Below, piece after piece: positions 7,864-16,667 of a DNA stretch of 64,000 nt; within the stretch, counting starts at the first letter, position 1; each line of letters starts with the position of its first letter. This DNA comes from Syntrophales bacterium. GTDB taxonomy: Bacteria > Desulfobacterota > Syntrophia > Syntrophales > PHBD01. The translations under genes and the position numbers were made by a program. The notes beneath the pieces are model-generated. The model saw nothing but the letters and a program-made list of their open reading frames with translations, made no database searches and was not told the origin of the DNA. The DNA is taken from contig DAOSEM010000008.1 of assembly GCA_035363115.1 (NCBI GenBank), positions 62,001-126,000 on the forward strand, written 5' to 3'.

Positions 7864-8691
7864 TCAGTCCGCAGGCATTGCACGCGGACGCGGCGTCCGC
7901 AGCCACCCGACAACAATCCCTGTAGCGTCGCTGCGGTCGGTGACGTAGCGGTGCAGGGTTTCCTCCGTAATCACGACGGCGCCTGCACGGCGCGAAGCGT
8001 GCAGAAGATGGACACGGCCTTCCTTTTTGACGGCAAGGCCGGTGTGGATCACGTCGAGGCCTTTCGCAGCAGCGGTGATGCCGATCACGTCGCCCTCCCG
8101 GATCAGGGACTCCGCGTTCGCGATGGCCGCCTTCCCGAGATAATACCGTTTCCGCCTCGACAGGTTGCGTTCCACGCGGCGCATCTCCGCCCTCAGGAGC
8201 CCGTCGGCCAGGGGTGGATACGATCCCGGGTGGTCCGTCATGTAGCGAACCGGTTTCAGAAGGGGCCTTCCGCCCAGCTCGCGGGTCGCGTCGCAGAGGA
8301 TGCCCAGGCGCCGGTTGTCTCCCATCCAGTCGGTGAAGTAGTGGAGACGGGAGGCATAGTCCCCGCGAATCCCCCGGCGATACCGGAGGCGTTCCAGGAT
8401 GCCCGCAAACGCCTCCAGGGTCCGCTCGCCGGTGGGGATCGTCAGGGCCAGGGCCGTCATGGACTCCACGAAGGTAAAGCAGTCGAAGGTCCGCAGGTTG
8501 ATCACGAGGGGCTCGCCGGGTCCTTTTCCTTCCAGGGGTGCCGGAGCGTAAGGGGCGCCGAGGAATCGGAGACCCACGCGGGCGGCAAGCCCAGCCCCGT
8601 CGACCCGTCCGGAGACGCTCTGCAGGGCCGAGAGGGCCCGCCGCAGGATCTTCCGGTCTTCCGGTGCAAAGATCATGTCTCTTGCGGGCAT
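7864..8691 (-). CDS. DUF1460 N-acetylmuramoyl-L-alanine amidase-like protein
   Basis: 275 residues of the DUF1460/NlpC-P60-like amidase family. The catalytic Cys71 lies in NLRTFDCFTFVES and the His216 in DVIHTGLAV, followed by a HLLHAS strand. Known family members cleave the MurNAc-L-Ala amide bond. No clear signal peptide is seen with this start. The ATG at 8691 has GGAGG five bases upstream; a start at 8745 would add 18 residues and is less likely. It follows an SGNH hydrolase gene by 50 bases in the same direction, and both probably act on the cell wall as one unit. Confidence 0.8.
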   Translation of the reverse strand: MPARDMIFAPEDRKILRRALSALQSVSGRVDGAGLAARVGLRFLGAPYAPAPLEGKGPGEPLVINLRTFDCFTFVESMTALALTIPTGERTLEAFAGILERLRYRRGIRGDYASRLHYFTDWMGDNRRLGILCDATRELGGRPLLKPVRYMTDHPGSYPPLADGLLRAEMRRVERNLSRRKRYYLGKAAIANAESLIREGDVIGITAAAKGLDVIHTGLAVKKEGRVHLLHASRRAGAVVITEETLHRYVTDRSDATGIVVGWLRTPRPRAMPAD

Positions 8692-8741
8692 TGTTTCCTC
8701 CAGACGGTCGCGGGACGAATGCAGCTTTCCGTGCGGTTGTG

Positions 8742-9398
8742 TCAACGTGCCTCGCGGCCGGGTGTCCCAGAGTCCGGGAGCGCTTCTGCGGTGTCCTCCC
8801 GGAAGATCTCCATGACGGCCTCGGCCATGTACCGGTATCCCTCGGTGGTGGGATGGACGAAATCGAACTGGACCAGGGAACGCCAGCTCACGCCCTCCTC
8901 GACTTTCCGCTTCCAGTGCTCGTGGACGGGGGCGACAGGGAGACCCTCCTCCGCTCCGAGGTCCGCCAGCATTTTATAATACTCTTCCACGATGCCGTTT
9001 TCACGGTTGTCGCCGATAAAGCTCGACGTGACGAGAACGATCTCCGCCTCTCCGGCTCGGCGGATCTTTTCGATGATGCCCCGGATGGTCCGCCTGAACT
9101 GGCCCGTCGTGAAACCCAGGGAGGCGTCGTTGATGGCGTACTGGACGAGGACGCAGTCCGGCTTCACGTCCAGGATGTCCGTCTCGAGCCGGTACAGGCC
9201 GCAGTCCGCCGTGTCGCCAGGGAGACCCTCGTTGACGACCCGGAGATTGCAGGCCGGGTACTCCCAGCGGAGCATCTCCGCCAGGTAGTCGAGGTAGCCC
9301 TTGCGGACCATCCAGCCCCGGGTCAGGGAATCGCCCAGGGCGGCGAGGGTGACGGGCCGGCCGCTCCGAAGCAGGCCGATGGTTCGATGCGCCTTCAT
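8742..9398 (-). CDS. SGNH/GDSL hydrolase
   Basis: 218 residues with the four GDSL blocks: GDSLTRG (nucleophile Ser24), GLPGDT (block II Gly), an AIND block III with the Asn, and DFVHPTTEGY with Asp179 and His182 of the triad. The enzyme should be an esterase or deacylase. The pairing with the DUF1460 amidase gene downstream suggests deacetylation of peptidoglycan or a related substrate, but this is an inference. No signal peptide is seen. The ATG at 9398 starts the family-like length. Confidence 0.85.
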   Translation of the reverse strand: MKAHRTIGLLRSGRPVTLAALGDSLTRGWMVRKGYLDYLAEMLRWEYPACNLRVVNEGLPGDTADCGLYRLETDILDVKPDCVLVQYAINDASLGFTTGQFRRTIRGIIEKIRRAGEAEIVLVTSSFIGDNRENGIVEEYYKMLADLGAEEGLPVAPVHEHWKRKVEEGVSWRSLVQFDFVHPTTEGYRYMAEAVMEIFREDTAEALPDSGTPGREAR

Positions 9399-9513
9399 GC
9401 CTTCAGGGGGGAAGGCGTCTCGCGGAAAGCTCCTGTCCGACGGGGGCCGCCGTGCGTGCTCTCGCTCCCGGAACGCTCTGTTCTGTAAATCATGGCAGGA
9501 AAAGAGCAGAACT

Positions 9514-9529
9514 CTTGATTTAAGTCAAG
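9514..9529. promoter_or_regulatory. HcpR/FNR-like operator
   Basis: CTTGATTTAAGTCAAG, an inverted repeat with 7 of 8 base pairs matching. It fits the TTGAC-N4-GTCAA type of sites reported for HcpR and other CRP/FNR-family regulators in anaerobes. It lies 75 bases upstream of the hcp start codon. A TTATGT at 9550-9555 could be the -10, which would put the box centre about 41 bases before the transcript start, the usual spacing for class II activators. Confidence 0.6.
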
Positions 9530-9603
9530 GACCGCTGCGTCGATGCGGGTTATGTGTTCAGAAAACGGACGGCGCCCCCGATGCGCCGGGACAGGAGGAA
9601 GTC

Positions 9604-11229
9604 ATGTTTTGTTTTCAGTGCGAGCAGACGGCGAAGGGGACGGGATGTGAAAAGGGCGGGGTGTGTGGAAAACCGCCGGATGTGGCGGCCCTGCAGGATC
9701 TGCTGGTTTATGCCCTGAAGGGCTATTCCGGGACCGTGCTGGCGGCCCGCCGGACAGGCCTTGACGATTCTGGATCCGGCCCATTTACCGTGCGGGCCCT
9801 CTTTGCGACCCTGACCAACGTCAACTTCGATCCGGAACGGATCGCCGTGCTGGTTCGCGAATGCGCGGAAAGAAGGGACGCCCTCCGGGAGAAGTTTCCT
9901 GAAGCGGGCGGCACGCCGCCGGAAGGAAAGGCCTTCTCGTTTGCCCCGGCGGATTCCCTGGAGGGGCTCGTCCGCCAGGGGGAGGAGGTCGGCATCCCGA
10001 CGGCGGATAGCCTCGATCTGAACATCCGCTCTCTTCGGGAACTCCTGACGTACGGGCTCAAGGGCGTTGCCGCCTATGCGGACCACGCCCGAATCCTGGG
10101 CCGGGAGGACGAGGCCGTCTACGGATTCTGCCACGAGGGTCTGGCGGCGACACTCGACGAAAGCCTCGGCGTGCCGGATCTCCTGGGGCTCGTCCTGAAG
10201 TGCGGCGAAATCAACCTTCGGGCCATGGAGATCCTGGATGCGGCCCACACGGAAACCTACGGCCATCCTGTGCCGACAAAGGTACCCCTGGGGACGAGGC
10301 CGGGGAAGGCCATTCTCGTTTCCGGCCACGACCTGAAGGACCTCGATCAGATCCTTCGCCTCAGCGCGGGCAAGGGGATCGACGTGTACACCCATGGCGA
10401 GATGCTGCCTGCCCACGGCTATCCGGAACTCAAGAAGCACCCGCACCTGTACGGCCATTACGGGACGGCCTGGCAGAACCAGCACCGGGAATTCGCCGCC
10501 TTCCCCGGGGCGATCCTGATGACGACCAACTGCCTCCAGAGGCCTCGGGAGGAATACGCGGACCGGATCTTCACCACCGGAGCCGTTGGGTGGCCGGGCA
10601 TCCCGCATCTGGAGCGGGAGTCCTTTTCCGCGGTGATCGAAAAGGCCCTGTCCCTGCCGGGATTCACGGAGGAGACGGGGGAGAAGTCCGTCACCGTAGG
10701 GTTCGGGCGGAACGCGGTCCTCTCCGTGGCTGGCGCGGTGGTGGAAGCGGTGAAGGCCGGGAAGATCCGGCACTTCTTTCTCGTGGGAGGCTGCGACGGT
10801 GCCCGGCCCGGGCGGAGCTACTACACCGAATTCGTCGAGAAGGCGCCGGCCGACACGGTCATTCTCACCCTGGCCTGCGGGAAGTTCCGGTTTTTCGACC
10901 GCGACCTGGGGGACATCGGCGGGATCCCGCGGCTCCTCGACATGGGCCAGTGCAACGACGCCTACTCGGCCGTGAAGATCGCCCAGGCCCTGGCGGAGGC
11001 ATTCGGCATGGGGGTGAACGAACTCCCCCTGTCCCTGGTCCTGTCGTGGTACGAGCAGAAGGCCGTGGCGATCCTGCTGACGCTGCTCCACCTGGGGATC
11101 CGGAACATCCGCCTGGGGCCGTCCCTGCCGGCCTTTGTGTCGCCGGGCGTCCTGGACGTCCTGGTGAAGGACTTCGGCCTCATGCCCATCACAACGGCGG
11201 AGGCGGACCTGGCGGCGATCCTGAATTAA
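9604..11229 (+). CDS. hcp: hydroxylamine reductase / hybrid-cluster protein
   Basis: 541 residues. The N-terminal Cys motif C3-X2-C6-X8-C15-X5-C21 is the anaerobe-type [4Fe-4S] ligand set of hybrid-cluster proteins. Further conserved parts include the central GVAAYADHAR helix, the LVSGHDLKDL region, the NCLQRPREEY stretch with a cluster Cys, and the late SWYEQKAV. Hcp is reported as an NO reductase and hydroxylamine reductase used in nitrosative stress. ATG 9604 follows AGGAGG. A cupin gene comes 123 bases downstream. An HcpR-like box upstream suggests control by nitrosative stress. Confidence 0.97.
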   Translation: MFCFQCEQTAKGTGCEKGGVCGKPPDVAALQDLLVYALKGYSGTVLAARRTGLDDSGSGPFTVRALFATLTNVNFDPERIAVLVRECAERRDALREKFPEAGGTPPEGKAFSFAPADSLEGLVRQGEEVGIPTADSLDLNIRSLRELLTYGLKGVAAYADHARILGREDEAVYGFCHEGLAATLDESLGVPDLLGLVLKCGEINLRAMEILDAAHTETYGHPVPTKVPLGTRPGKAILVSGHDLKDLDQILRLSAGKGIDVYTHGEMLPAHGYPELKKHPHLYGHYGTAWQNQHREFAAFPGAILMTTNCLQRPREEYADRIFTTGAVGWPGIPHLERESFSAVIEKALSLPGFTEETGEKSVTVGFGRNAVLSVAGAVVEAVKAGKIRHFFLVGGCDGARPGRSYYTEFVEKAPADTVILTLACGKFRFFDRDLGDIGGIPRLLDMGQCNDAYSAVKIAQALAEAFGMGVNELPLSLVLSWYEQKAVAILLTLLHLGIRNIRLGPSLPAFVSPGVLDVLVKDFGLMPITTAEADLAAILN

Positions 11230-11276
11230 GCAGGGGGTGGTTTTTCATCGGCCCCCTTCCCAAATTTTTTCCGGGG

Positions 11277-11299
11277 TGGATGTTCATCCACCACCCCCG
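11277..11299. other. short hairpin between hcp and the cupin
   Basis: GGTGGAT-gttc-ATCCACC forms a seven-base perfect stem with a four-base loop. There is no T run, so it may stabilise the hcp mRNA 3' end or pause polymerase rather than terminate. Confidence 0.4.
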
Positions 11300-11352
11300 A
11301 TTCAGGGGGACGGATGGCGTGTCCGTTCCCGTTTCCAGATGGAGGTGGAACC

Positions 11353-11694
11353 ATGGAACGAATCGATGCAAAAGAGGCGGATCTCCGGGGCAGGGTGCTC
11401 GAGACGGCGGCCCTGGCGGCCTACCAGGAGGGCTCCGTGGTGAGCCGGCAGATCCTGGGCCGGAAGACCGGGACGGTCACGCTGTTCGCCTTCGACGAGG
11501 GGCAGGGGCTCAGCGAGCACACGGCACCCTTCGACGCCCTGGTCCTGGTCCTGGACGGGGAGTCGGAGGTGTCCATCTCGGGGAAACCGCACCGGCTGAA
11601 GGCCGGGGAGATGATCATCATGCCCGCCGGCGAGCCCCATGCGCTCCAGGCCGTCAAGGCCTTCAAGATGATGCTTGTCATGATCCGGTCGTGA
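11353..11694 (+). CDS. small cupin-domain protein
   Basis: 113 residues of a single cupin_2 barrel: SEHTAPFDALVLVLDGE (motif 1 with a His) and AGEMIIMPAGEPHALQA (motif 2 with a His). Such small cupins bind a metal and are often found next to hcp or other redox genes in anaerobes; a precise role is unknown. ATG 11353 follows GGAGGTGG with seven bases spacing. It may be read from the hcp promoter or its own. Confidence 0.8.
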   Translation: MERIDAKEADLRGRVLETAALAAYQEGSVVSRQILGRKTGTVTLFAFDEGQGLSEHTAPFDALVLVLDGESEVSISGKPHRLKAGEMIIMPAGEPHALQAVKAFKMMLVMIRS

Positions 11695-11839
11695 AACAAA
11701 CCGAAAAAGGTCGGATGGTTTTGCGTTGCAACCAACGATCCGGCCTGTTTTCTTCCCGGCCGGGTCACTGGAAATGACGGAGAGGGCTGTCCTCCCTTCG
11801 GCCCGGTCACCCGTTCCTTTCCGGTCCGGGTCAGGAACG

Positions 11840-11868
11840 AAAAAGGGCCGGCGGTTTCCCGCCGGCCC
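11840..11868 (-). terminator. rho-independent terminator of the fadB-like gene
   Basis: On the minus strand a ten-base perfect stem GGGCCGGCGG/CCGCCGGCCC with a four-base loop, followed by five T (complement of the A at 11840-11844). It lies 33 bases past the stop at 11901. Confidence 0.85.
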
Positions 11869-11900
11869 CGTTCGTTACGGGCAGATCACGCCACCCGGTC

Positions 11901-13898
11901 TCAGTAGAAGGTCTTCCCGAAGAGCTTCTTGCTCAAGCCCGTCAGGTCCGCCCACTTCATCGGGCCGCCCTTGTCCGGCGGGAATCCCACGCCCCAGATC
12001 ATGCCGACGTCGATCATCCGGACGTCGTCGACGATCTTGCGGTCCAGGAGGTCCTTGCCGACCTTCACCATGGCCTCCATGATGCCTTCCTGAATCTGCT
12101 CATCGTTGCGCTCGCGCGTTGTGGCCGCCTTCGCGATGAGGGGCAGAACCGTCGGGTCCACGGAGCCGTCCTTCACGAAGAAGCCCTTTCCGTTTTTCTT
12201 CAGGCCCCAGCGGCCGTCGGCCACTACGGCATTGAGGGTCTTCTGGTCCACGCCCATGCCCTTCAGGACCTTGGCGGGGACGTCGATCCCCACTTCATCC
12301 GTCAGCCGGATGGGCCCCACGGGCATGCCGAACTTCACCATGGCCTTGTCCACCTTCTCGATGGTGTTCCCTTCCTCCACGTACTGGAATGCATTGAGGA
12401 TGTACGGGAAGATCAGGGCGTTCACCACGAAGCCGGGGTTGTCCTTGCAGGTGATGGGGCGCTTGCGGATGAGGGCCACGAAATTCAGCAGGTTGTCCAC
12501 GGTCTCCCGGGATGTCTTCGCGCCCTGGATGACCTCGACGAGCTGCATCATCCAGACGGGCGAGAAGAAGTGGAGGCCGCCGAAGCGCTCCGGGTTGGTC
12601 ACGTAGGGGGCCATCTTGTCGAGGGCCAGTGACGAGGTGTTGCTTGCGATGACGCAGTCCGCCGGGACGACGGGACAGAGCTCCTTGTAGACCTGCTCCT
12701 TGACCCCGATGTCCTCGAAGACGGCCTCGACGACGATGTCCACGTCCTTGAAGTCCGCCGTGTAGTCGGAAACCGTGATGATCCGGCTCATGATGGAGTC
12801 CACGGGCTCCTTGAGGCGTTTCTTCTCCGCCATGCCGGTGAGGATCTTCTGCACGAAATCCTTCCCCGGCTGGAGGGCCGCTTCCACGTCCTTCACGACC
12901 ACAGGGATCTGGGTGTTCCGGAGGATCTCGATGACGATGCCCCGGCCCATGGTGCCGAAGCCGAGCACGGCCGCCTTCTTGAGGGCCTTGGGCTGGAATC
13001 CCTTCGACATCATGTTCTTCGGCTTGTCCGTCAGGCCCTTGATGAAGAAGGTGTTGATGCTGCCCTTCGACTGGGGCGCCATGACCACCTTGACGAAATT
13101 GGCTTTTTCGATCTCCAGGCCCTCATCGAGAGAGACTTTGAGCCCCCGGTGCATGGAATCCAGGGCCAGCATGGGCCCCGGGATCTCGCGGCCCTTGGTG
13201 GCCTTGAGGACGCCCTGTTTCGCCATATCGGCCACGGCATCCACCTGGGAGAAATCCTGGGCCGGCCGCTTCAGGTCGGCCTTGCCGGCGATGATGTCCG
13301 CCAGGAACGTCTTCGCCTCCGCCAGGAGGTTACCCGTGGCCGGGATCAGCCGGTCGATGATGCCCAGCTCCAGGGCCTTGGCCGCCGGCAGCATGGATCC
13401 CTTGAGGATCAGCTCGAAGGCGCCGTAGCCGATGAGCCTCGGCAGGCGCTGGGTCCCGCCGCCTCCCGGGAATAGCCCGACGTTGCACTCGGGCAGGCCG
13501 ATGACGGTGTTCTTGCCTTCCTTGGCGATCCGGGCCGTACAGGCCAGGGCAAACTCGAGGCCGCCCCCCAGGCAGTGGCCGTGAATGGCCGCCACAACGG
13601 GGATTCCCAGGGCGCTCATCTTGCTGAACGCACCGTGGAAGGTATCGAGAACCTCCTGGACCTCTTCCGGCTTCTCCAGCTCCGAGATCATCTTGAGATT
13701 GGCCCCGGCGAGAAAATTTTCGGGCTTTCCGGAGAGGAAGAGGATCCCCTTGAGACCCTTCTCCTTCGCCAGATCGTCCATGAGGGCGAAATAGTCCTTG
13801 AAGGCCTGCTCCGTCCACGTGTTCATGGCATCGCCCGCCACGTCGAAAGTGACCACTCCGATGCCGTCCTCCACCTTCAGTTGAAAAATGCTTCCCAT
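11901..13898 (-). CDS. fused enoyl-CoA hydratase/3-hydroxyacyl-CoA dehydrogenase
   Basis: 665-residue multifunctional beta-oxidation protein (FadB/FadJ type). Residues 1-190 are a crotonase domain with HGHCLGGGLE (Glu115) and GLPECNVG (Glu137) as the catalytic pair. Residues 305-490 are the NAD(H) domain with VLGFGTMGRG at 311-320 and SNTSSL/His443 in HFFSPVWM. A 3-hydroxyacyl-CoA C-terminal domain follows (about 490-640). Two partial reactions of acyl-CoA beta-oxidation. ATG 13898 has AAGGAGG seven bases upstream. It is divergent from the marR gene, which may repress it. The gene lacks an adjacent thiolase. The symbol fadB would be reasonable but FadJ-like is equally possible. Confidence 0.93.
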   Translation of the reverse strand: MGSIFQLKVEDGIGVVTFDVAGDAMNTWTEQAFKDYFALMDDLAKEKGLKGILFLSGKPENFLAGANLKMISELEKPEEVQEVLDTFHGAFSKMSALGIPVVAAIHGHCLGGGLEFALACTARIAKEGKNTVIGLPECNVGLFPGGGGTQRLPRLIGYGAFELILKGSMLPAAKALELGIIDRLIPATGNLLAEAKTFLADIIAGKADLKRPAQDFSQVDAVADMAKQGVLKATKGREIPGPMLALDSMHRGLKVSLDEGLEIEKANFVKVVMAPQSKGSINTFFIKGLTDKPKNMMSKGFQPKALKKAAVLGFGTMGRGIVIEILRNTQIPVVVKDVEAALQPGKDFVQKILTGMAEKKRLKEPVDSIMSRIITVSDYTADFKDVDIVVEAVFEDIGVKEQVYKELCPVVPADCVIASNTSSLALDKMAPYVTNPERFGGLHFFSPVWMMQLVEVIQGAKTSRETVDNLLNFVALIRKRPITCKDNPGFVVNALIFPYILNAFQYVEEGNTIEKVDKAMVKFGMPVGPIRLTDEVGIDVPAKVLKGMGVDQKTLNAVVADGRWGLKKNGKGFFVKDGSVDPTVLPLIAKAATTRERNDEQIQEGIMEAMVKVGKDLLDRKIVDDVRMIDVGMIWGVGFPPDKGGPMKWADLTGLSKKLFGKTFY

Positions 13899-14112
13899 AC
13901 GCTACCTCCTTTGAGATGAATGGAACAACCCGGCTGATCCCTGCGACGCTTTTCCCAGCCTGCATCTCCCGGAGGAGGGCAGACGTGTTTGTGTAGCACA
14001 GATCCCCTCCGACGACCATGGAAATCCATCCCCGGGTTCGCCGCGCCGTCCGATCCCGGGAAGGAAGACCGTCCGAGGCGGCCGGTTTGCTGGGGACAGG
14101 CGGGAAAACCCG

Positions 14113-14141
14113 TTGACACGACGTTTTGGGAATGATATTTA
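14113..14141 (+). promoter_or_regulatory. marR promoter
   Basis: TTGACA at 14113-14118, a 17-base spacer and TATTTA at 14136-14141. The -10 is overlapped by the MarR-type box at 14137-14152. The start codon is 27 bases past the -10. Confidence 0.6.
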
Positions 14142-14152
14142 GCACACGAAAT
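14137..14152. promoter_or_regulatory. MarR-type operator, copy 1
   Basis: ATTTAGCACACGAAAT, an imperfect inverted repeat with ATTT/CGAAAT ends. It overlaps the marR -10, so autorepression is likely. A closer palindrome with the same ends is found at 14601-14616. Confidence 0.5.
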
Positions 14153-14167
14153 AGAAGAGGCGATCCC

Positions 14168-14584
14168 ATGGCACCCCCTTATGAAGACTGCATCGTATTC
14201 CTCCTGTCCAAGGCCTACCAACGCGCCCACGGGAAGCTGAAGAAAAGGCTGCAGCAGCACGGCCTGACGCCCCCGCAGAGCCTGGTGATCCTGGCGCTGA
14301 ACGAGGGGGAAGGGGTCTCCGCGGGGGAACTGGCGCGGCGCCTGACCCTCGATTACGCGACGCTGTCGGGGCTTCTGGACCGTCTGGCGGAGGCAGGCTG
14401 GATTGTGAAGGAGACCGCCGACGACGACCGGCGGACCCTCCGGATCTCCCTCACGGACAAGGCGAGGGAAGCCGCCGGCGAGCTCATCCGAGCCAGGGAC
14501 GGCGCCAACGACGAGATCATGGAATGCCTGCGGCCCGAAGAGCGCCTGCTCCTGAAACGCATGCTCCGGGACCTTCAGGCGTAA
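14168..14584 (+). CDS. MarR-family transcriptional regulator
   Basis: 138 residues. An N-terminal helix (FLLSKAYQRAHGKLKKRLQQHGLTPPQ) is followed by a winged helix-turn-helix: SAGELARRLTLDYATLSGLLDRLAEAGWIVKETADDDRRTLRISLT, with the DDRR wing typical of MarR. Two ATTT-N-CGAAAT boxes flank the gene. Likely targets are its own gene, the divergent beta-oxidation gene and the downstream QueG-like pair. ATG 14168 was preferred over the upstream ATG at 14126, which lies inside the promoter. The ligand is unknown; acyl-CoA, aromatic acids or oxidants are possible. Confidence 0.9.
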   Translation: MAPPYEDCIVFLLSKAYQRAHGKLKKRLQQHGLTPPQSLVILALNEGEGVSAGELARRLTLDYATLSGLLDRLAEAGWIVKETADDDRRTLRISLTDKAREAAGELIRARDGANDEIMECLRPEERLLLKRMLRDLQA

Positions 14585-14600
14585 AAATTTTTCCTCTATT

Positions 14601-14616
14601 ATTTCGTACGCGAAAT
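14601..14616. promoter_or_regulatory. MarR-type operator, copy 2
   Basis: ATTTCGTACGCGAAAT: perfect six-base ends ATTTCG/CGAAAT around a four-base centre. It lies just past the marR stop and 117 bases before the QueG-like gene, so the regulator probably controls that operon too. Confidence 0.5.
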
Positions 14617-14732
14617 TCATGGCCGGCGGGGCCGGACGCGATCAACAGCCGGACAGCAGAAAAATTTAAAGAGGGAGCCTCGCGGGGGCGGGAGATGGAC
14701 CTCCGGCGGGCAGTCCCGGGAAAGGACTAGCG

Positions 14733-15500
14733 ATGAGCAAGGAAGAAATCAGGCAGCATGGCATGGAACTGGGTGCGGATGCGGTCGGCTTCGCCGCCGC
14801 CGGGGATTACAAATCGCCCCGGACGCCGGCGCTCGAGTCGTTCCTTCCCTCCGTGAAGTCCCTGGTCGTCCTGGGCTACCGGGAGGTCGACGGGTCCCTG
14901 GACAGTCCGGTCGCCCGGATCAGCATGATGGAGCGCATCGGCATCATGGGGACGACCCAGCGCAACAACTACCTGATGGCCCGCTGGCTGGAGGACCGTT
15001 TCCAGGCAAAGGCGGCGGCGGTGGCCCCCTCCTACCCCCTGAACATGGGACCGCCGCATTTCGGCGTCGTGGCCGACGTGTCGCTCCGCCATGCCGCCGT
15101 GGCGGCGGGGCTGGGTGTCTTCGGCCGCCACAACCTGGTGATCCACCCGACGTTCGGCACCCGGCTGATCTTCACGGCGATCCTGACGGACCTGCCCCTG
15201 ACTTCCGATCCGCCCGTGACGGACGAGCTATGCAACGACTGTGGTCTCTGTGTCGAGATCTGCCCGGCGAAGGCCCTCGAGACGGAGGGCCGGACGGAAG
15301 ACATGAAGTGCCTGCGGGTGTCGCAGCCTTACGGCATCGGCTCCGCCATCGGCTTTCTCCGGAAGCTGGCAGGCATGACGCCGGAGGAGCAGAAGGCCAT
15401 GTTCATGAATCCGCAGTTCCTGAACCTTTACCAGGCGTCCTTCATCGGGTTCCAGTACGAATGCTTCCGCTGCCTGGCCGTCTGCCCGGCCGGCCGCTGA
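14733..15500 (+). CDS. QueG-like 4Fe-4S double-cluster protein
   Basis: 255 residues. Two ferredoxin-type clusters are visible: CNDCGLCVEICP and the final ECFRCLAVCP with an extra Cys in MKCLRV. The body around GVFGRHNLVIHPTFGTRL resembles epoxyqueuosine reductase (QueG)/reductive-dehalogenase-like proteins, but it is much shorter than QueG and lacks its HEAT tail. It is likely an electron-transfer or reductase protein of unknown substrate. It follows marR and is followed by a paralogue 30 bases later; both may answer to the MarR boxes. Confidence 0.6.
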   Translation: MSKEEIRQHGMELGADAVGFAAAGDYKSPRTPALESFLPSVKSLVVLGYREVDGSLDSPVARISMMERIGIMGTTQRNNYLMARWLEDRFQAKAAAVAPSYPLNMGPPHFGVVADVSLRHAAVAAGLGVFGRHNLVIHPTFGTRLIFTAILTDLPLTSDPPVTDELCNDCGLCVEICPAKALETEGRTEDMKCLRVSQPYGIGSAIGFLRKLAGMTPEEQKAMFMNPQFLNLYQASFIGFQYECFRCLAVCPAGR

Positions 15501-15530
15501 CATCCGCGGCCGGAGAAAGGAGGAAGGGTG

Positions 15531-16568
15531 ATGAAAGAGAAGATGAGCCGCTTCGTGATGGACTACGTGATGAAGGACGGGGCCTGCGCCGCGGGCATCG
15601 TGACGGTCGAGACCCTGCGGGGCGGGCCGCCCTCGGCGGACCTCTCTTACGTGCTTCCGGAGGCCAGGTCCGCCGTGTCCTTTGCCGTTCCCCTGGACGC
15701 GTCCCTGATCGAGCCGTTCCTGAGCAAAAGGGACCGCCTGTCCCACGAGCGGGACAATTTCCGGACGAACAACCAGGTCGGCGGCATCGCCCTGGGACTG
15801 GCGAAGAACCTGTCCCAGAAAGGCTTCCCCTCGGTTCCCGTGGCGGCCAACGAGGTCTATCGGGCCGACGCGGGGCGCGGCGCCATCGACATGCATCCCG
15901 ACATCTCCCTGCGCTATCTCGCGGTCCGCTCGGGCGTCGGCTTGTTCGGGCTGTCGGGCAACGTGCTGCACCCGGAGCGCGGAGCCGCCGTCATCCTGGG
16001 GGCGGTCGTGACCTCGCTGGAACTCCTGCCCACGGAACCCCTGCCGACGGAGAAGAACTACTGCGACCGCTGCCGCCTCTGCATGGCCCTGTGTGCTTCC
16101 GGCATGATGGACCCGGAGGAGGAGGCGACGGTCACCCTGGGCGGCCATGAATTCAAGTACGCGAAGCGCCGCAATTACCTGCGCTGTGAATACGTTTGCG
16201 GGGGCTTCACGGGACTGCACCCCTCGGGCCGCTGGTCCACCTGGTCCCCCGGGCGGCTCCCCGTCCCGGAGAAGGACGAGGACTATCTCTCCGCCATCGT
16301 GACCGGCATGAAGAAGTACGGGCGCTGGCCCCGGATGGCCGGCGGCCATTATCACCTGCTGATGCGCGATCCCCTGTACCTGACCTGCGGCCACTGCCAG
16401 ATCGCGTGCCATCCAGACAAGGAGGTGAGGAAGCGCCGTCACCGGATGGTCGTGGAGAGCGGCTGTGTCGTCCAGAATCCCGACGGATCCCTGGAGGCCA
16501 TGGCGCCGGAGAAGGTCCGGGAGCGGCTCGCCGGGATGCCCGCGGAGGTCCGGTCCCTCTACGAATAG
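15531..16568 (+). CDS. QueG-like 4Fe-4S protein, paralogue
   Basis: 345 residues, related to the previous gene: the GVGLFGLSGNVLHPERG segment corresponds to GVFGRHNLVIHP. Cluster 1 is CDRCRLCMALC; a second set comes from RCEYVCGG and CGHCQIACHPD. It lacks a clear membrane segment. ATG 15531 follows AAAGGAGG by seven bases. It probably works with the previous product as a two-protein redox unit. The terminal RRHRMV region is unusual for QueG. Function unknown. Confidence 0.6.
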   Translation: MKEKMSRFVMDYVMKDGACAAGIVTVETLRGGPPSADLSYVLPEARSAVSFAVPLDASLIEPFLSKRDRLSHERDNFRTNNQVGGIALGLAKNLSQKGFPSVPVAANEVYRADAGRGAIDMHPDISLRYLAVRSGVGLFGLSGNVLHPERGAAVILGAVVTSLELLPTEPLPTEKNYCDRCRLCMALCASGMMDPEEEATVTLGGHEFKYAKRRNYLRCEYVCGGFTGLHPSGRWSTWSPGRLPVPEKDEDYLSAIVTGMKKYGRWPRMAGGHYHLLMRDPLYLTCGHCQIACHPDKEVRKRRHRMVVESGCVVQNPDGSLEAMAPEKVRERLAGMPAEVRSLYE

Positions 16569-16667
16569 GGGGAGGGGGACGGCCGGGGCGGCCTTGCCGA
16601 AAGCGCAGGCTTGAGAAACATGGCTGATTGTGCCGTGTCCATCCGGATCCCGAACCCGGCTTTTTCA

